Assembly: GCA_900754805.1 (NCBI GenBank)
Contig: CAAEEE010000431.1
Coordinates: forward strand, 1 to 7,586
DNA: 7,586 bases
Direction of reading: 5' to 3'
Source of the DNA: Clostridia bacterium
GTDB taxonomy: Bacteria; Bacillota; Clostridia; Peptostreptococcales; Anaerovoracaceae
Below, piece by piece: positions 1 through 6,612 of the stretch. Under the pieces are notes generated by a model, which made no database searches, had not been told where the DNA came from, and was given only the letters and a program-made list of their open reading frames with translations. Position 1 is the stretch's first letter. Each line of letters opens with the position of its first letter. The position numbers and the translations under genes are program-made.

Positions 1-195
1 ACATCGGCATTGGGCAGCTCTGACGAAATTGTAAATTACCTTGTGGATGAGGCAAAAGTATTTGTAAACGCAGGAAATTGTTACGGAACCCGGGGAGAGG
101 GTTATATCCGCATGGTTCAAGGGTGTTATAAAGATGATGCCAAAATTGAAGAGGCAATTATGCGTATTCGAGAGGCTTTGCTGAAAAAAACATGA
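1..195 (+). CDS. PLP-dependent aminotransferase (class I/II), C-terminal end only
   Basis: This is the last 64 codons of a gene that begins before the window; the reading frame is open from base 1 and stops with TGA at 193-195. The visible tail contains a VNAGNCYGTRGEGYIRM segment, which matches the C-terminal part of fold-type I aminotransferases (aspartate, LL-diaminopimelate and PatB/MalY-like groups). In that family the Arg of the 'GEGYIR' motif binds the substrate alpha-carboxylate. A terminal amphipathic helix (AIMRIREALLKK) follows, as is usual. The PLP lysine and the rest of the active site lie outside the window, so the exact substrate cannot be judged. It is 27 bp upstream of the next gene on the same strand and probably co-transcribed with it, which would make it the amino-acid-processing step of the operon. 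The TTG at 10-12 is an internal codon and not a start. Confidence 0.8.
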   Translation, partial: TSALGSSDEIVNYLVDEAKVFVNAGNCYGTRGEGYIRMVQGCYKDDAKIEEAIMRIREALLKKT

Positions 196-210
196 AAAAA
201 GACACAGATA

Positions 211-216
211 GGAGGG
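211..216 (+). promoter_or_regulatory. Ribosome binding site of the NicX/M29-like gene
   Basis: GGAGGG lies 6 bases before the ATG at 223. It is a near-perfect Shine-Dalgarno sequence in the 27-bp gap after the aminotransferase stop codon and fixes the start of the downstream gene. Confidence 0.8.
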
Positions 217-222
217 CGAACG

Positions 223-1275
223 ATGGAAAAAAGTAAAGAAAGATATGTTGCAGAAGCAATGATTAATGAGTATCTGAAAATGAAAAAAGGAGAATGTTTG
301 GCAATCACAGCAGATCAGGATTCTAACTTTCCGCAGCTTGAGGCATACCTTGATGTATGTCACGAAAATGAGATTGCGTGTACGATATTAAAGACTGCGA
401 CACCGCCGGGTCAAAGTAAAGCTGCAGAAGTAACAGTACCTGCAGATGCGACTCGCGAATTTCTTATGAATGTGGACTGTTGGATTGACGCAGGCTCAAT
501 GGGCCTTCTTTATGGAGACATTTATGAGTATGTCATGGAAAACAACAAGAAGATGCGTTATATGCTGACCATAAATCTTCCGACAGATATGTTATACGAA
601 ATGTATTGCAGCTTCCATGTTGACAAAATGGTCGAACTTACGAATCTTATGAAAAAAACCTACAATAGTTCAAAGACAATGACTGTACGTAGCAGTGACG
701 GTATGGATATTACCTTTGAGGTGGACGCGGCAAACTTCGTTTCCATGGATAACGGAGATGCAAGCGTGCCGGGAATGTATACTCCTCCTGCGGATATTAA
801 TTTTATCCCAAAACAGGAAAGCGCTAATGGAGTAATTGCCTGCAGAGCTGTCTATGCAGCAGCGCAGGAACCTGACACACTTTCGGAAAAACCAGCATTT
901 CTTCATGTTAAAGACGGCAAGGTAACGCTGATTGACGGAGATAAAACCACTGCTGATTTCCTGAACAAGTGGTATGAAAAGTTCGAGTATGACAAGAATG
1001 CAAAGATGATTGCGCATGTTCTTGTGGGACTGCTGCCGGAATCCAATGAGATTAAGGCTTACTGCGTAATAGACGAACGCATTTACGGAGCGGCATGCTG
1101 GGGAATCGGACATGTAAGTTCATTGGATATGCCGCCGGAGGGACAGCCGTCGGATACACATGTCGATGTTATATGTCCGAAAATCACTATTTTATTTGAT
1201 GACAAGCTTATTATGGAAAACGGGGAATTTGTTCACCCTGAATTTAAGGCAATTGCCGACGCGATGAGGAAATAG
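223..1275 (+). CDS. NicX/M29-like metalloenzyme (annotated elsewhere as aminopeptidase or leucyl aminopeptidase family)
   Basis: A 350-residue cytoplasmic protein of the superfamily that joins M29 aminopeptidases (AmpS/AmpT) and NicX, the 2,5-dihydroxypyridine 5,6-dioxygenase. Seen: an N-terminal domain starting YVAEAMINEYLKMKKGE, a middle segment SSDGMDITFEVD (154-168) that corresponds to the 'GTDLTF' region, and a C-terminal metal-site region with IAHVLVGLLPES (263-274), DERIYGAACWGIGH (284-297) and DTHVDV (311-316). The HxD pair is H313/D315. At the place where M29 peptidases have the Glu of 'AElGiG' this protein has H265, and the 'GTvH' histidine position appears to be C292. H265/H313/D315 would be a 2-His-1-carboxylate set as described for NicX. 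The length also fits NicX (about 350) better than M29 peptidases (about 410). Its neighbours are an aminotransferase and an NCS1 permease, so a catabolic role is likely. The substrate is unknown; hydrolase and ring-opening activity are both possible. Confidence 0.75.
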   Translation: MEKSKERYVAEAMINEYLKMKKGECLAITADQDSNFPQLEAYLDVCHENEIACTILKTATPPGQSKAAEVTVPADATREFLMNVDCWIDAGSMGLLYGDIYEYVMENNKKMRYMLTINLPTDMLYEMYCSFHVDKMVELTNLMKKTYNSSKTMTVRSSDGMDITFEVDAANFVSMDNGDASVPGMYTPPADINFIPKQESANGVIACRAVYAAAQEPDTLSEKPAFLHVKDGKVTLIDGDKTTADFLNKWYEKFEYDKNAKMIAHVLVGLLPESNEIKAYCVIDERIYGAACWGIGHVSSLDMPPEGQPSDTHVDVICPKITILFDDKLIMENGEFVHPEFKAIADAMRK

Positions 1276-1316
1276 GTTAAAGCTTTGCAGCTTGTGATTT
1301 ACAAAGGAGAAAGAAA

Positions 1317-2612
1317 ATGAAAGAGAATAAAGGAACAATGGAGAGCGTAACTTTAGGTCGTGTGCCGGACAGCGAAAGAAAAAATTGGTGGACGGTTGCT
1401 CTTATCCAGGCAGGTATTATGATTAGTATTCCTTGTATAATGGTCGGTTCGACGCTGGCATCCGGGATGGGGCTTGGAGATGCGACTATTGCTATTGTAG
1501 TTGGATATGCGATGGCTGTATTCTTTATGACATTAATTGGAATGCAAAGCAGTGATTTGGGAAGACCGATGTGCGTAGTTGCTTCCTCTGCATTTGGGAA
1601 GACAGGTGTAAGAATCTTTATGATGACGCTTTTTTCTGTAGCACTGATTTGCTGGTTCGGTTATCAGACGGTTGTCTGCGGCGAAGCTTTTTCCAACCTT
1701 CTTAAAGAATTCTTCGGAATTAACTTCAGCGTAACAGCTTCCATAATTCTTTGGGGTGTAATTATGCTGGTTACTGCAGTATGGGGCATCAACGCTCTCG
1801 GATGGCTGAACAATATTGCAATTCCTGCATTGGTTATTGTTATCGGAATTGCTGCGGTAATTGCATTTAACACATATGGCACAGAGGCACTTGTGACGTA
1901 CCAGCCGCAAGCAGATACACAAATTTCAATTCTTGCAGGCATTGCAATGGCGTTCGGTGGTCAATCCTGCGGAATGGTTGTAACAGGAGACATCACGCGC
2001 TTCCAAAAAAGCAGGAAAGATACAGTGCTTGCAACTGTTTTGGGTGTGTTCCCTGTAAGTATTATAATGATTATTCTGGGGTATGTGCTCTCTGTTATGA
2101 CGGGAGATGCTGATATCAGTAATATTCTTTGCATACTGGGACTTCCGCTTCTTGGAATGCTGGTGCTCATAGCAGCTACCTGGACGACCAATACAACAAA
2201 TTCGTACAGCGCAGGAATCGATATGGTTATGCTTTTTAATACGAAGGAATCGAGCAGAGTGCTTATGACGATTATTGCGGGCATTCTTGGAACCGTTTTG
2301 GCTCTGACCGGCATCATGTATTACTTCGGAACCTTTTTAACTCTGTGCGGATATGCATTCGGACCTGTTGCGGGCGTTATGGTTGCAGATTATTGGATTA
2401 TAAGAAAAGGAAATCCGGAAAAGTGGTTCTACAAGGACGGGTTTGACTGGGTTGGCATTATTTCCTGGGCAGCAGGCGTGATATTTACTTTTATTTTCGG
2501 AAACGACTATGCGGTATTTATCGGTATCGTGCTTTCGTTCGTGCTTTATCTGATTCTTAGAAAAATAATTCAGGAAAAACAGAATATTGTTGATGAAGTG
2601 GAGATGAAATAA
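1317..2612 (+). CDS. NCS1-family nucleobase/hydantoin-type permease (cytosine permease-like)
   Basis: A 431-residue integral membrane protein with about 12 hydrophobic segments, the usual length and topology for the NCS1 family (CodB, Mhp1, PucI). Family marks seen: RVPDSERKNWW (15-25) just before the first helix, the ICWFGYQT motif (111-118) matching the conserved 'GWFG' of helix 3, GDITRFQKSRKD (224-235), TWTTNTTNSYSAG (288-300) and FGPVAGVMVADYWIIRKG (348-365), the last being the typical NCS1 'GvmiaDY' signature. These proteins are cation symporters for purines, pyrimidines, hydantoins, allantoin or pyridoxine-like compounds. The substrate here cannot be deduced. The start is set by AAAGGAG at 1303-1309, 7 bases before the ATG. 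The stop codon overlaps the start of the M20 peptidase gene by one base (TAATG), so uptake and intracellular hydrolysis are probably translationally coupled. Confidence 0.9.
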   Translation: MKENKGTMESVTLGRVPDSERKNWWTVALIQAGIMISIPCIMVGSTLASGMGLGDATIAIVVGYAMAVFFMTLIGMQSSDLGRPMCVVASSAFGKTGVRIFMMTLFSVALICWFGYQTVVCGEAFSNLLKEFFGINFSVTASIILWGVIMLVTAVWGINALGWLNNIAIPALVIVIGIAAVIAFNTYGTEALVTYQPQADTQISILAGIAMAFGGQSCGMVVTGDITRFQKSRKDTVLATVLGVFPVSIIMIILGYVLSVMTGDADISNILCILGLPLLGMLVLIAATWTTNTTNSYSAGIDMVMLFNTKESSRVLMTIIAGILGTVLALTGIMYYFGTFLTLCGYAFGPVAGVMVADYWIIRKGNPEKWFYKDGFDWVGIISWAAGVIFTFIFGNDYAVFIGIVLSFVLYLILRKIIQEKQNIVDEVEMK

Positions 2613-4009
2613 TGATAAAATACAATTATAATACTTATCAAGAGGAGATAATCCGCGATCTTTGCGAACTGATTGCCATTCCAAGCGTAAACAATGATAA
2701 TCCGAAACCGGACATGCCTTTCGGAGAGGATGTTGAGCGGGGATTTCAGTGGGTGAAAGAAAAAGCCTTAGAAATGGGATTTGAAGTTACGGAGTTTGAC
2801 GGATATGCACTCCAAATTGATATTGGCTCAGGACAGCATGTAATCGGCATGCTCTGCCATGTGGATGTAGTACCGGGAGGGGATGGATGGGAAACCGATC
2901 CTTTCAAAGCAGAGATAAAGGATAATTTAGTCTACGGCAGAGGAACCGTGGATGACAAAGGACCTTTGGTTTGCTGCCTGTATGCGGCTAAATTCATGCG
3001 TGACAATAAGCTGATTCCTGATGATACACGCCTGAGAATCGTTGTCGGAGGCGATGAAGAAAGAGAGTGGAAGGATATTGCTTATTATTGCAAACATGCA
3101 GAAGCACCGGAAATTTCTTTCGCAGCCGATGGTAAATTTCCATTGGTGTTCGGGGAAAAGGGACTGATTGATTTCGATTATCTCTGGCATTTAACAAGAA
3201 GTATAGAGACACCGATTCAGCTTGAAAAACTCAGCGGAGGCATGGCAAGAAACAGTGTCCCTGCAAGTGCTGATTTTGTTTTGAGAACAGAAAATGCCGA
3301 AGCTGTGGCAAACGAAATAAAAGCGGAAGCAGAGAAGATGGGATATGATGCGGAAGTGAATACGGATAATTGCTTTGTGAATGTACACGTCAAAGGAATC
3401 GGCTGCCATGCGATGGTGCCGGAACGCGGAATCAATGCAGTATCGAGAGCAATGCATCTGCTGTCTGCATTAGGTGAAAAATTAGATTGCCATTCATTTG
3501 CTGCATCGTACGAAAAGTATATTGCTGATGACTATACAGGAGGACTTCTGGGCTGTGCATGCAGCGACAAAGAATCAGGTGCATTGACCTTTAATCCGGG
3601 GAAGATCACATTGGAGAATAATGATGTTAAGATTCTCGCCGGCATTCGCTATCCGGTCAGCAAAAAGTATGAAACCTTTGCGACATGCATCAAAGCTGTC
3701 GCAGAAAAAATGCACTGCGAGTGCAAAATTATAGACCATATGAGCCCGATTTATTTTAAGCGTGATGACGAAGTCGTAGTGCTCCTGGAGAAGGCTTACC
3801 GCGACGTGACCGGCGACGATGTCAATCAGCCGTTTACAGTCGGAGCGGCAACATTTGCGCGTACGATGCCAAATACCGTTGCTTTTGGTCCGATTTTCCC
3901 GGAGCAGGAGGAAATGTCTCACTTGCCGAATGAATTTATTTCAATTGAGGACCTAAATAAAACAACGGAGATTTATATAAACGCGTTACATAATCTTATC
4001 ACAAGGTAA
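2612..4009 (+). CDS. Sapep/PepV-type M20 metallodipeptidase
   Basis: A 465-residue cytosolic dinuclear metallopeptidase of the M20 family, closest in layout to PepV/Sapep dipeptidases (about 465-470 residues). The catalytic set is complete: H83 and D85 in CHVDVVPGGDGWETDPF, D114 in YGRGTVDDKGP, E149/E150 in GGDEE, D173 in FAADGKFP and H437 in SHLPNEF. The inserted lid domain carries the conserved CHAMVPERGINA segment, whose His reaches the active site in PepV. One departure: the usual 'GGGTYAR' loop reads GAATFAR before MPNTVAFGP. Family members release amino acids from dipeptides; other M20 members hydrolyse N-acyl or N-carbamoyl amino acids. GGAG at 2600-2603, inside the permease gene, is its ribosome binding site. 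The one-base overlap with the NCS1 gene suggests that the imported compound, or something made from it, is its substrate. Automatic annotation would probably call it 'Sapep family Mn(2+)-dependent dipeptidase'. Confidence 0.92.
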   Translation: MIKYNYNTYQEEIIRDLCELIAIPSVNNDNPKPDMPFGEDVERGFQWVKEKALEMGFEVTEFDGYALQIDIGSGQHVIGMLCHVDVVPGGDGWETDPFKAEIKDNLVYGRGTVDDKGPLVCCLYAAKFMRDNKLIPDDTRLRIVVGGDEEREWKDIAYYCKHAEAPEISFAADGKFPLVFGEKGLIDFDYLWHLTRSIETPIQLEKLSGGMARNSVPASADFVLRTENAEAVANEIKAEAEKMGYDAEVNTDNCFVNVHVKGIGCHAMVPERGINAVSRAMHLLSALGEKLDCHSFAASYEKYIADDYTGGLLGCACSDKESGALTFNPGKITLENNDVKILAGIRYPVSKKYETFATCIKAVAEKMHCECKIIDHMSPIYFKRDDEVVVLLEKAYRDVTGDDVNQPFTVGAATFARTMPNTVAFGPIFPEQEEMSHLPNEFISIEDLNKTTEIYINALHNLITR

Positions 4010-4026
4010 TTGAAAGGAGAAAAACG

Positions 4027-4329
4027 ATGGTAAAAACAGAAATTTTAAACATAAACGGAAATGAAGTTCAGGGCGTACTCATTCATTCACCGGGTGGAGA
4101 AGGACATCCGAATATGATTGTTCTTGTGTGCAAACACGGTTACATTATGTGCGGATATTTGAATCAGGAGGCAGCTGCAAACTTCGGAGACACAGCATGT
4201 GTAATCGGCGGAAGCTCTTTTGAGGATATTCTTGCAAATCCGGTTAAAGCGGTATTACCTGAGGCAGAGAAGCTCGGTATTAAAATTGGAATGACCGGAG
4301 CAGAAGTCTGCGATATTCTCAATAAATAA
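4027..4329 (+). CDS. DUF1805 (YunC-like) small protein
   Basis: A 100-residue protein that matches the YunC/DUF1805 family over its whole length. Seen: NMIVLVCKHGYIMCGYLNQEAA (29-50), where the family has 'NLLVI...GYIMCGyLd', then a middle FEDILANPVKAV (65-76) and a C-terminal LGIKIGMTGAEVCDIL (83-98), corresponding to the 'lGI..GM.G.eaL' end. C42 in the GYIMCG loop is the family's most striking conserved residue. The biochemical function of the family is not established as far as I know. It is the last gene of the operon, 17 bp after the dipeptidase, with an AAAGGAG site at 4013-4019. It has no signal peptide or membrane segment, so it is cytosolic. Its presence with a permease and two hydrolase-like enzymes hints at an accessory or small catalytic role in the same pathway; this is inference. 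Confidence 0.88.
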   Translation: MVKTEILNINGNEVQGVLIHSPGGEGHPNMIVLVCKHGYIMCGYLNQEAAANFGDTACVIGGSSFEDILANPVKAVLPEAEKLGIKIGMTGAEVCDILNK

Positions 4330-4351
4330 CAATTTAACTAAGGTATCACAC

Positions 4352-4388
4352 AAAAACTCCCTGCAGGGCATCTTGCTTTGTGGGGAGT
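4352..4388 (-). terminator. Rho-independent terminator of the DUF3990 cassette
   Basis: Read on the minus strand, ACTCCC (4388-4383) pairs with GGGAGT (4361-4356), extendable by two G-U type pairs, with a loop of about 17 nt, and is followed directly by a run of T (4356-4352). This fits a terminator about 14 bp after the stop codon of the 151-residue gene. On the plus strand the same hairpin is followed by A-rich sequence rather than T, so it would be a poor terminator for the DUF1805 operon, although it lies between the two converging units and no better plus-strand terminator is visible. Confidence 0.6.
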
Positions 4389-4401
4389 AAAAATATGCCT
4401 T

Positions 4402-4857
4402 TTATTCAATCATACCGGTCAGATAGGCATTCAGAATGTTTTGCGGTGCATCGTAGTAAAAGCTACTGTTAAAATCTTCGATTTTTTCGCTTACGAAGGA
4501 ACGATAAGCTTCGAAAAGCGCAGGTATAATCTCTATTTGCTTTTCTTTTGAGATGCATAGAATAAGACGTTTAAAAACCTTGCCGATATCCCAATGGGAA
4601 GGGAGTGCATATTTCGTTCGCGCGATACTATCGAAGTTTCCCTCGGTGATTTTTGCTTCCGCTATGAAGTCATCGCTGACGCGCTCGATATTATCACTGT
4701 GATAAACATCCGCTAAATTATAAATCTTGGCGATACGATCCTCACCGAGTGCATCGACTATATCCTTTCGTCTATTCTTTGTTTTTCTGGCAATGTAGTC
4801 AATAAGACTGCAAGTGTAAAACAAGTCGTTTGCTTTTGAATCTTCGCGTCCTGTCAT
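4402..4857 (-). CDS. Uncharacterised 151-residue partner of the DUF3990 protein
   Basis: I do not recognise a named domain. The protein is soluble and probably all-helical, with no signal peptide or membrane segment. Recognisable patches are NDLFYTCSLIDYIARKTKN (10-28), NLADVYHSDNIERV (47-60), YALPSHWDIGKVFKRLIL (83-100) and a C-terminal FNSSFYYDAPQNILNAYLTG (129-148). I have the impression that similar small proteins sit beside DUF3990 genes in other Firmicutes. The ATG at 4857-4855 overlaps the stop codon of the DUF3990 gene in an ATGA arrangement (4 bp), with a GAGGAA site about 9 bases upstream inside that gene, so translation is coupled. By position it could be the antitoxin or a modulator of an ADP-ribosyltransferase-like toxin; the sequence itself does not prove this. 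A terminator hairpin follows closely. Confidence 0.75.
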   Translation of the reverse strand: MTGREDSKANDLFYTCSLIDYIARKTKNRRKDIVDALGEDRIAKIYNLADVYHSDNIERVSDDFIAEAKITEGNFDSIARTKYALPSHWDIGKVFKRLILCISKEKQIEIIPALFEAYRSFVSEKIEDFNSSFYYDAPQNILNAYLTGMIE

Positions 4858-5318
4858 AATTTCAATTCCTCACTTCCGATAAAGGTCAAACAGTCTAAGG
4901 CTGTATCTGTGCAAAAATTGATTTGATGTGTCGGATATTTGAATTTTGCCATGACCCAAAACTGCTCTCTGGTAATAATGCCATCTATGTAGTCGGCAAT
5001 AAAATTATAAATTTGATCGTTTGCCATAGCACCGATGACGATGTCATAATCGTGAACCTTTCCGTGTCGGCAATTGATGATAAAATCTAACCATTCTTCC
5101 GTCATTTCGCGAAACTCAAGAATTTTCAAATCCGTATTCAGACGCACAGTGTAAGTGTTGACCACAGGAGAATCATAGCGCTGAGCCCAGCGCTGTGCCT
5201 GCTCACGCAAAATAGTACAATAGAAACCGAAACCGAAGTCTTTTGTATTTCGGCCGATTCTTATTTCCGGATGTGGAATGGTCATGTTACTGCCATGATA
5301 TACGGTCATTTTACCCAT
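4854..5318 (-). CDS. DUF3990 protein, ADP-ribosyltransferase-like (candidate toxin)
   Basis: A 154-residue soluble protein with the layout of the DUF3990 family. Seen: the N-terminal YHGS motif (7-10), KDFGFGFYCT (26-35), QAQRWAQRY (40-48), the central YDIVIGAMANDQ (91-102) and THQINFCTDTALDCLTF (130-146). In ADP-ribosyltransferase folds these would be the H of motif 1 (H8), the aromatic of motif 2 (Y33) and the E/Q-containing motif 3 (around Q132). DUF3990 is linked to ADP-ribosyltransferases by established family knowledge; activity in this protein is inference. The chosen start (ATG 5318-5316) has only a weak TAAGG three bases upstream. An in-frame ATG at 5309-5307 (Met4) is an alternative that keeps all motifs. 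It is the first gene of a two-gene cassette with its own promoter; the second overlaps by 4 bp. Confidence 0.82.
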   Translation of the reverse strand: MGKMTVYHGSNMTIPHPEIRIGRNTKDFGFGFYCTILREQAQRWAQRYDSPVVNTYTVRLNTDLKILEFREMTEEWLDFIINCRHGKVHDYDIVIGAMANDQIYNFIADYIDGIITREQFWVMAKFKYPTHQINFCTDTALDCLTFIGSEELKL

Positions 5319-5323
5319 AAACC

Positions 5324-5344
5324 TTACATATGTCCTTTCCTTAA
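5324..5344 (-). promoter_or_regulatory. Leader with Shine-Dalgarno and AUG-UAA start-stop pair
   Basis: On the minus strand the best ribosome binding sequences before the DUF3990 gene, TTAAGG (5344-5339) and AAAGGA (5338-5333), sit 9 and 3 bases before an ATG (5329-5327) that is followed at once by TAA (5326-5324). The presumed true start at 5318 is 14 bases from the AAAGGA. The start-stop pair could capture ribosomes and lower expression of the DUF3990 protein; this effect is inferred. Confidence 0.4.
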
Positions 5345-5353
5345 AGTAATTAC

Positions 5354-5382
5354 ATCATAACGCAGTTTTTTTGTATGGTCAA
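5354..5382 (-). promoter_or_regulatory. Sigma-A-type promoter of the DUF3990 cassette
   Basis: On the minus strand TTGACC (5382-5377), a 17-bp spacer and TATGAT (5359-5354) make a near-consensus housekeeping promoter. Transcription would start near 5347, giving a leader of about 30 nt. The -35 box contains the TGA stop codon of the DUF4317 gene (5381-5379), so the two units abut without any gap and read-through from DUF4317 is also possible. Confidence 0.75.
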
Positions 5383-6539
5383 GCATTCTCGCTGCTTTCC
5401 TGTGCAGCGGCACTGACTCCAATCCCGTTTACGGTAATTCCGTCCTCTACGGGAATTACCAGGCAGCATCTTCCATCAACGACCTTTGTTTCAATCAAAT
5501 CGGTGTATTCGGGGTCAACGGTGATTTTTACCTGTGGGGTCGTCATCTCAAATTTTTTGGTTTCCATCACATTAATCGGGTTCAAGGCTGCGGATTCGCC
5601 GAATTCCCGACGACAGGCCTCGTTGAATGCACTGACCTTTTCCTCCGGGATGCCACTTTCCTTTAAAATGTCATCTACATCTTCAACCTCAATTTCAGGA
5701 ACCTCCGGGTCATTGCTTTCCTTATGAAGCAGCAAGCGTTCGCGCAGCTCGCTGTGAACGGCTCTAACAACCTCCAGACTGCAGTCTTCTCCTAAAGATT
5801 CACAAAGCACGCCGCTGAAGGTATTTTTTTGGACGCTCGCGGACATCGGAATCTTTTCCGTGCAGAAAACACCCGAAAGAAAATCTTCGTGAATATCGGA
5901 AACGGCACGGCTGTAGTAAAGCGCATTGTAGATATTCGTGCCGCGGTCATCAAAGGCCGGGAAGAGAAACCCCAGCTCCGGCGCACCCAGTACATGGCCG
6001 GTGGAGGCGCCGCGGAAATTGTGTTCATCAGCCATATAACGCAGGGAAGATTTTGCATCTTTGACCGGGCAGATACAGCAGAGTATGTAGTCAAAGACTT
6101 CGCTCGAGCCTTCCTCAAAAATCTCGTCATCACTGCCCTTGAACGGCACGTCGTAGGAATCGGATGCGAGAAGAATTACATAGCTGTCATCGCCGAAATC
6201 CAGCGACTCGATAATTCTGCGATAGAGTGTGTCACGAAGCCCTTCGTCGCGAAGGTGGGAACTGCGGAGTGCCTGCAGCAGACGATGCTCGTCACTGTTT
6301 TCCACCTGTGTGGTACTAAATTCAATGTCAACAAGATTTTTTCCGAGCGTGCCGGAAAGCGTTTTCTTCAAAAGCTTAAAATACAGTTCAGCTTCTTCCT
6401 GTTCCATCAGGCTCACGGATAGATCAAGCGTTGTTACGATTTCACGCGCCGCGTTGACGTAACAGCCGTAGACGCGGCTGATGCTGTCTTTTTCAGGGTT
6501 AAAACGTTTTTTGATTTCTCTGACTTCTTTCTGATTCAT
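5379..6539 (-). CDS. DUF4317 family protein
   Basis: A 386-residue soluble protein that matches the Firmicutes DUF4317 family over its full length; function unknown. Seen: the characteristic N-terminus MNQKEVREIKKRFNPEKD followed by ISRVYGCYVN (20-29), LKKTLSGTLGKNLVDIEFST (57-76), a central ELGFLFPAFDDRGTNIYNAL (188-207), an acidic segment (277-291) and the C-terminal PQVKITVDPEYTDLIETK (335-352) leading into GRCCLVIPVEDGITVNG (356-372), a conserved family end. There is no signal peptide or membrane helix, so it is probably cytosolic. The start ATG (6539-6537) is preceded by AAAAGGAAAA about 13 bases upstream. It lies divergent from the fatty-acid genes and directly upstream of the DUF3990 cassette, with no terminator between them. 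A variable tail (AAQESSENA) ends the protein. Confidence 0.9.
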   Translation of the reverse strand: MNQKEVREIKKRFNPEKDSISRVYGCYVNAAREIVTTLDLSVSLMEQEEAELYFKLLKKTLSGTLGKNLVDIEFSTTQVENSDEHRLLQALRSSHLRDEGLRDTLYRRIIESLDFGDDSYVILLASDSYDVPFKGSDDEIFEEGSSEVFDYILCCICPVKDAKSSLRYMADEHNFRGASTGHVLGAPELGFLFPAFDDRGTNIYNALYYSRAVSDIHEDFLSGVFCTEKIPMSASVQKNTFSGVLCESLGEDCSLEVVRAVHSELRERLLLHKESNDPEVPEIEVEDVDDILKESGIPEEKVSAFNEACRREFGESAALNPINVMETKKFEMTTPQVKITVDPEYTDLIETKVVDGRCCLVIPVEDGITVNGIGVSAAAQESSENA

Positions 6540-6612
6540 CTATTTCTATTTTCCTTTTCTTTTCGCTGTAATGCGGCCTGCTTTTTCTTCTGCGAAGCGA
6601 TGCCTCTTTATT

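Noticed and set aside
670..1113. Long minus-strand reading frame (147 codons) inside the NicX/M29-like gene
   Set aside because: It is antisense to a clear protein-coding gene, has no ribosome binding site of note and its translation resembles no family.
1280..1293. Small hairpin AAGCT-TTGC-AGCTT between the NicX/M29-like gene and the permease gene
   Set aside because: Only 5 bp of stem and no T run follows, so it is neither a convincing terminator nor a riboswitch; it could at most be a processing site.
4359..4368. CCCTGCAGGG palindrome between the converging operons
   Set aside because: It is part of the terminator hairpin region and has no sign of being an operator or recombination site.
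5829..6422. Plus-strand reading frame of 197 codons inside the DUF4317 gene
   Set aside because: The minus-strand DUF4317 protein matches its family throughout; the antisense frame is open only because of codon bias in that gene.
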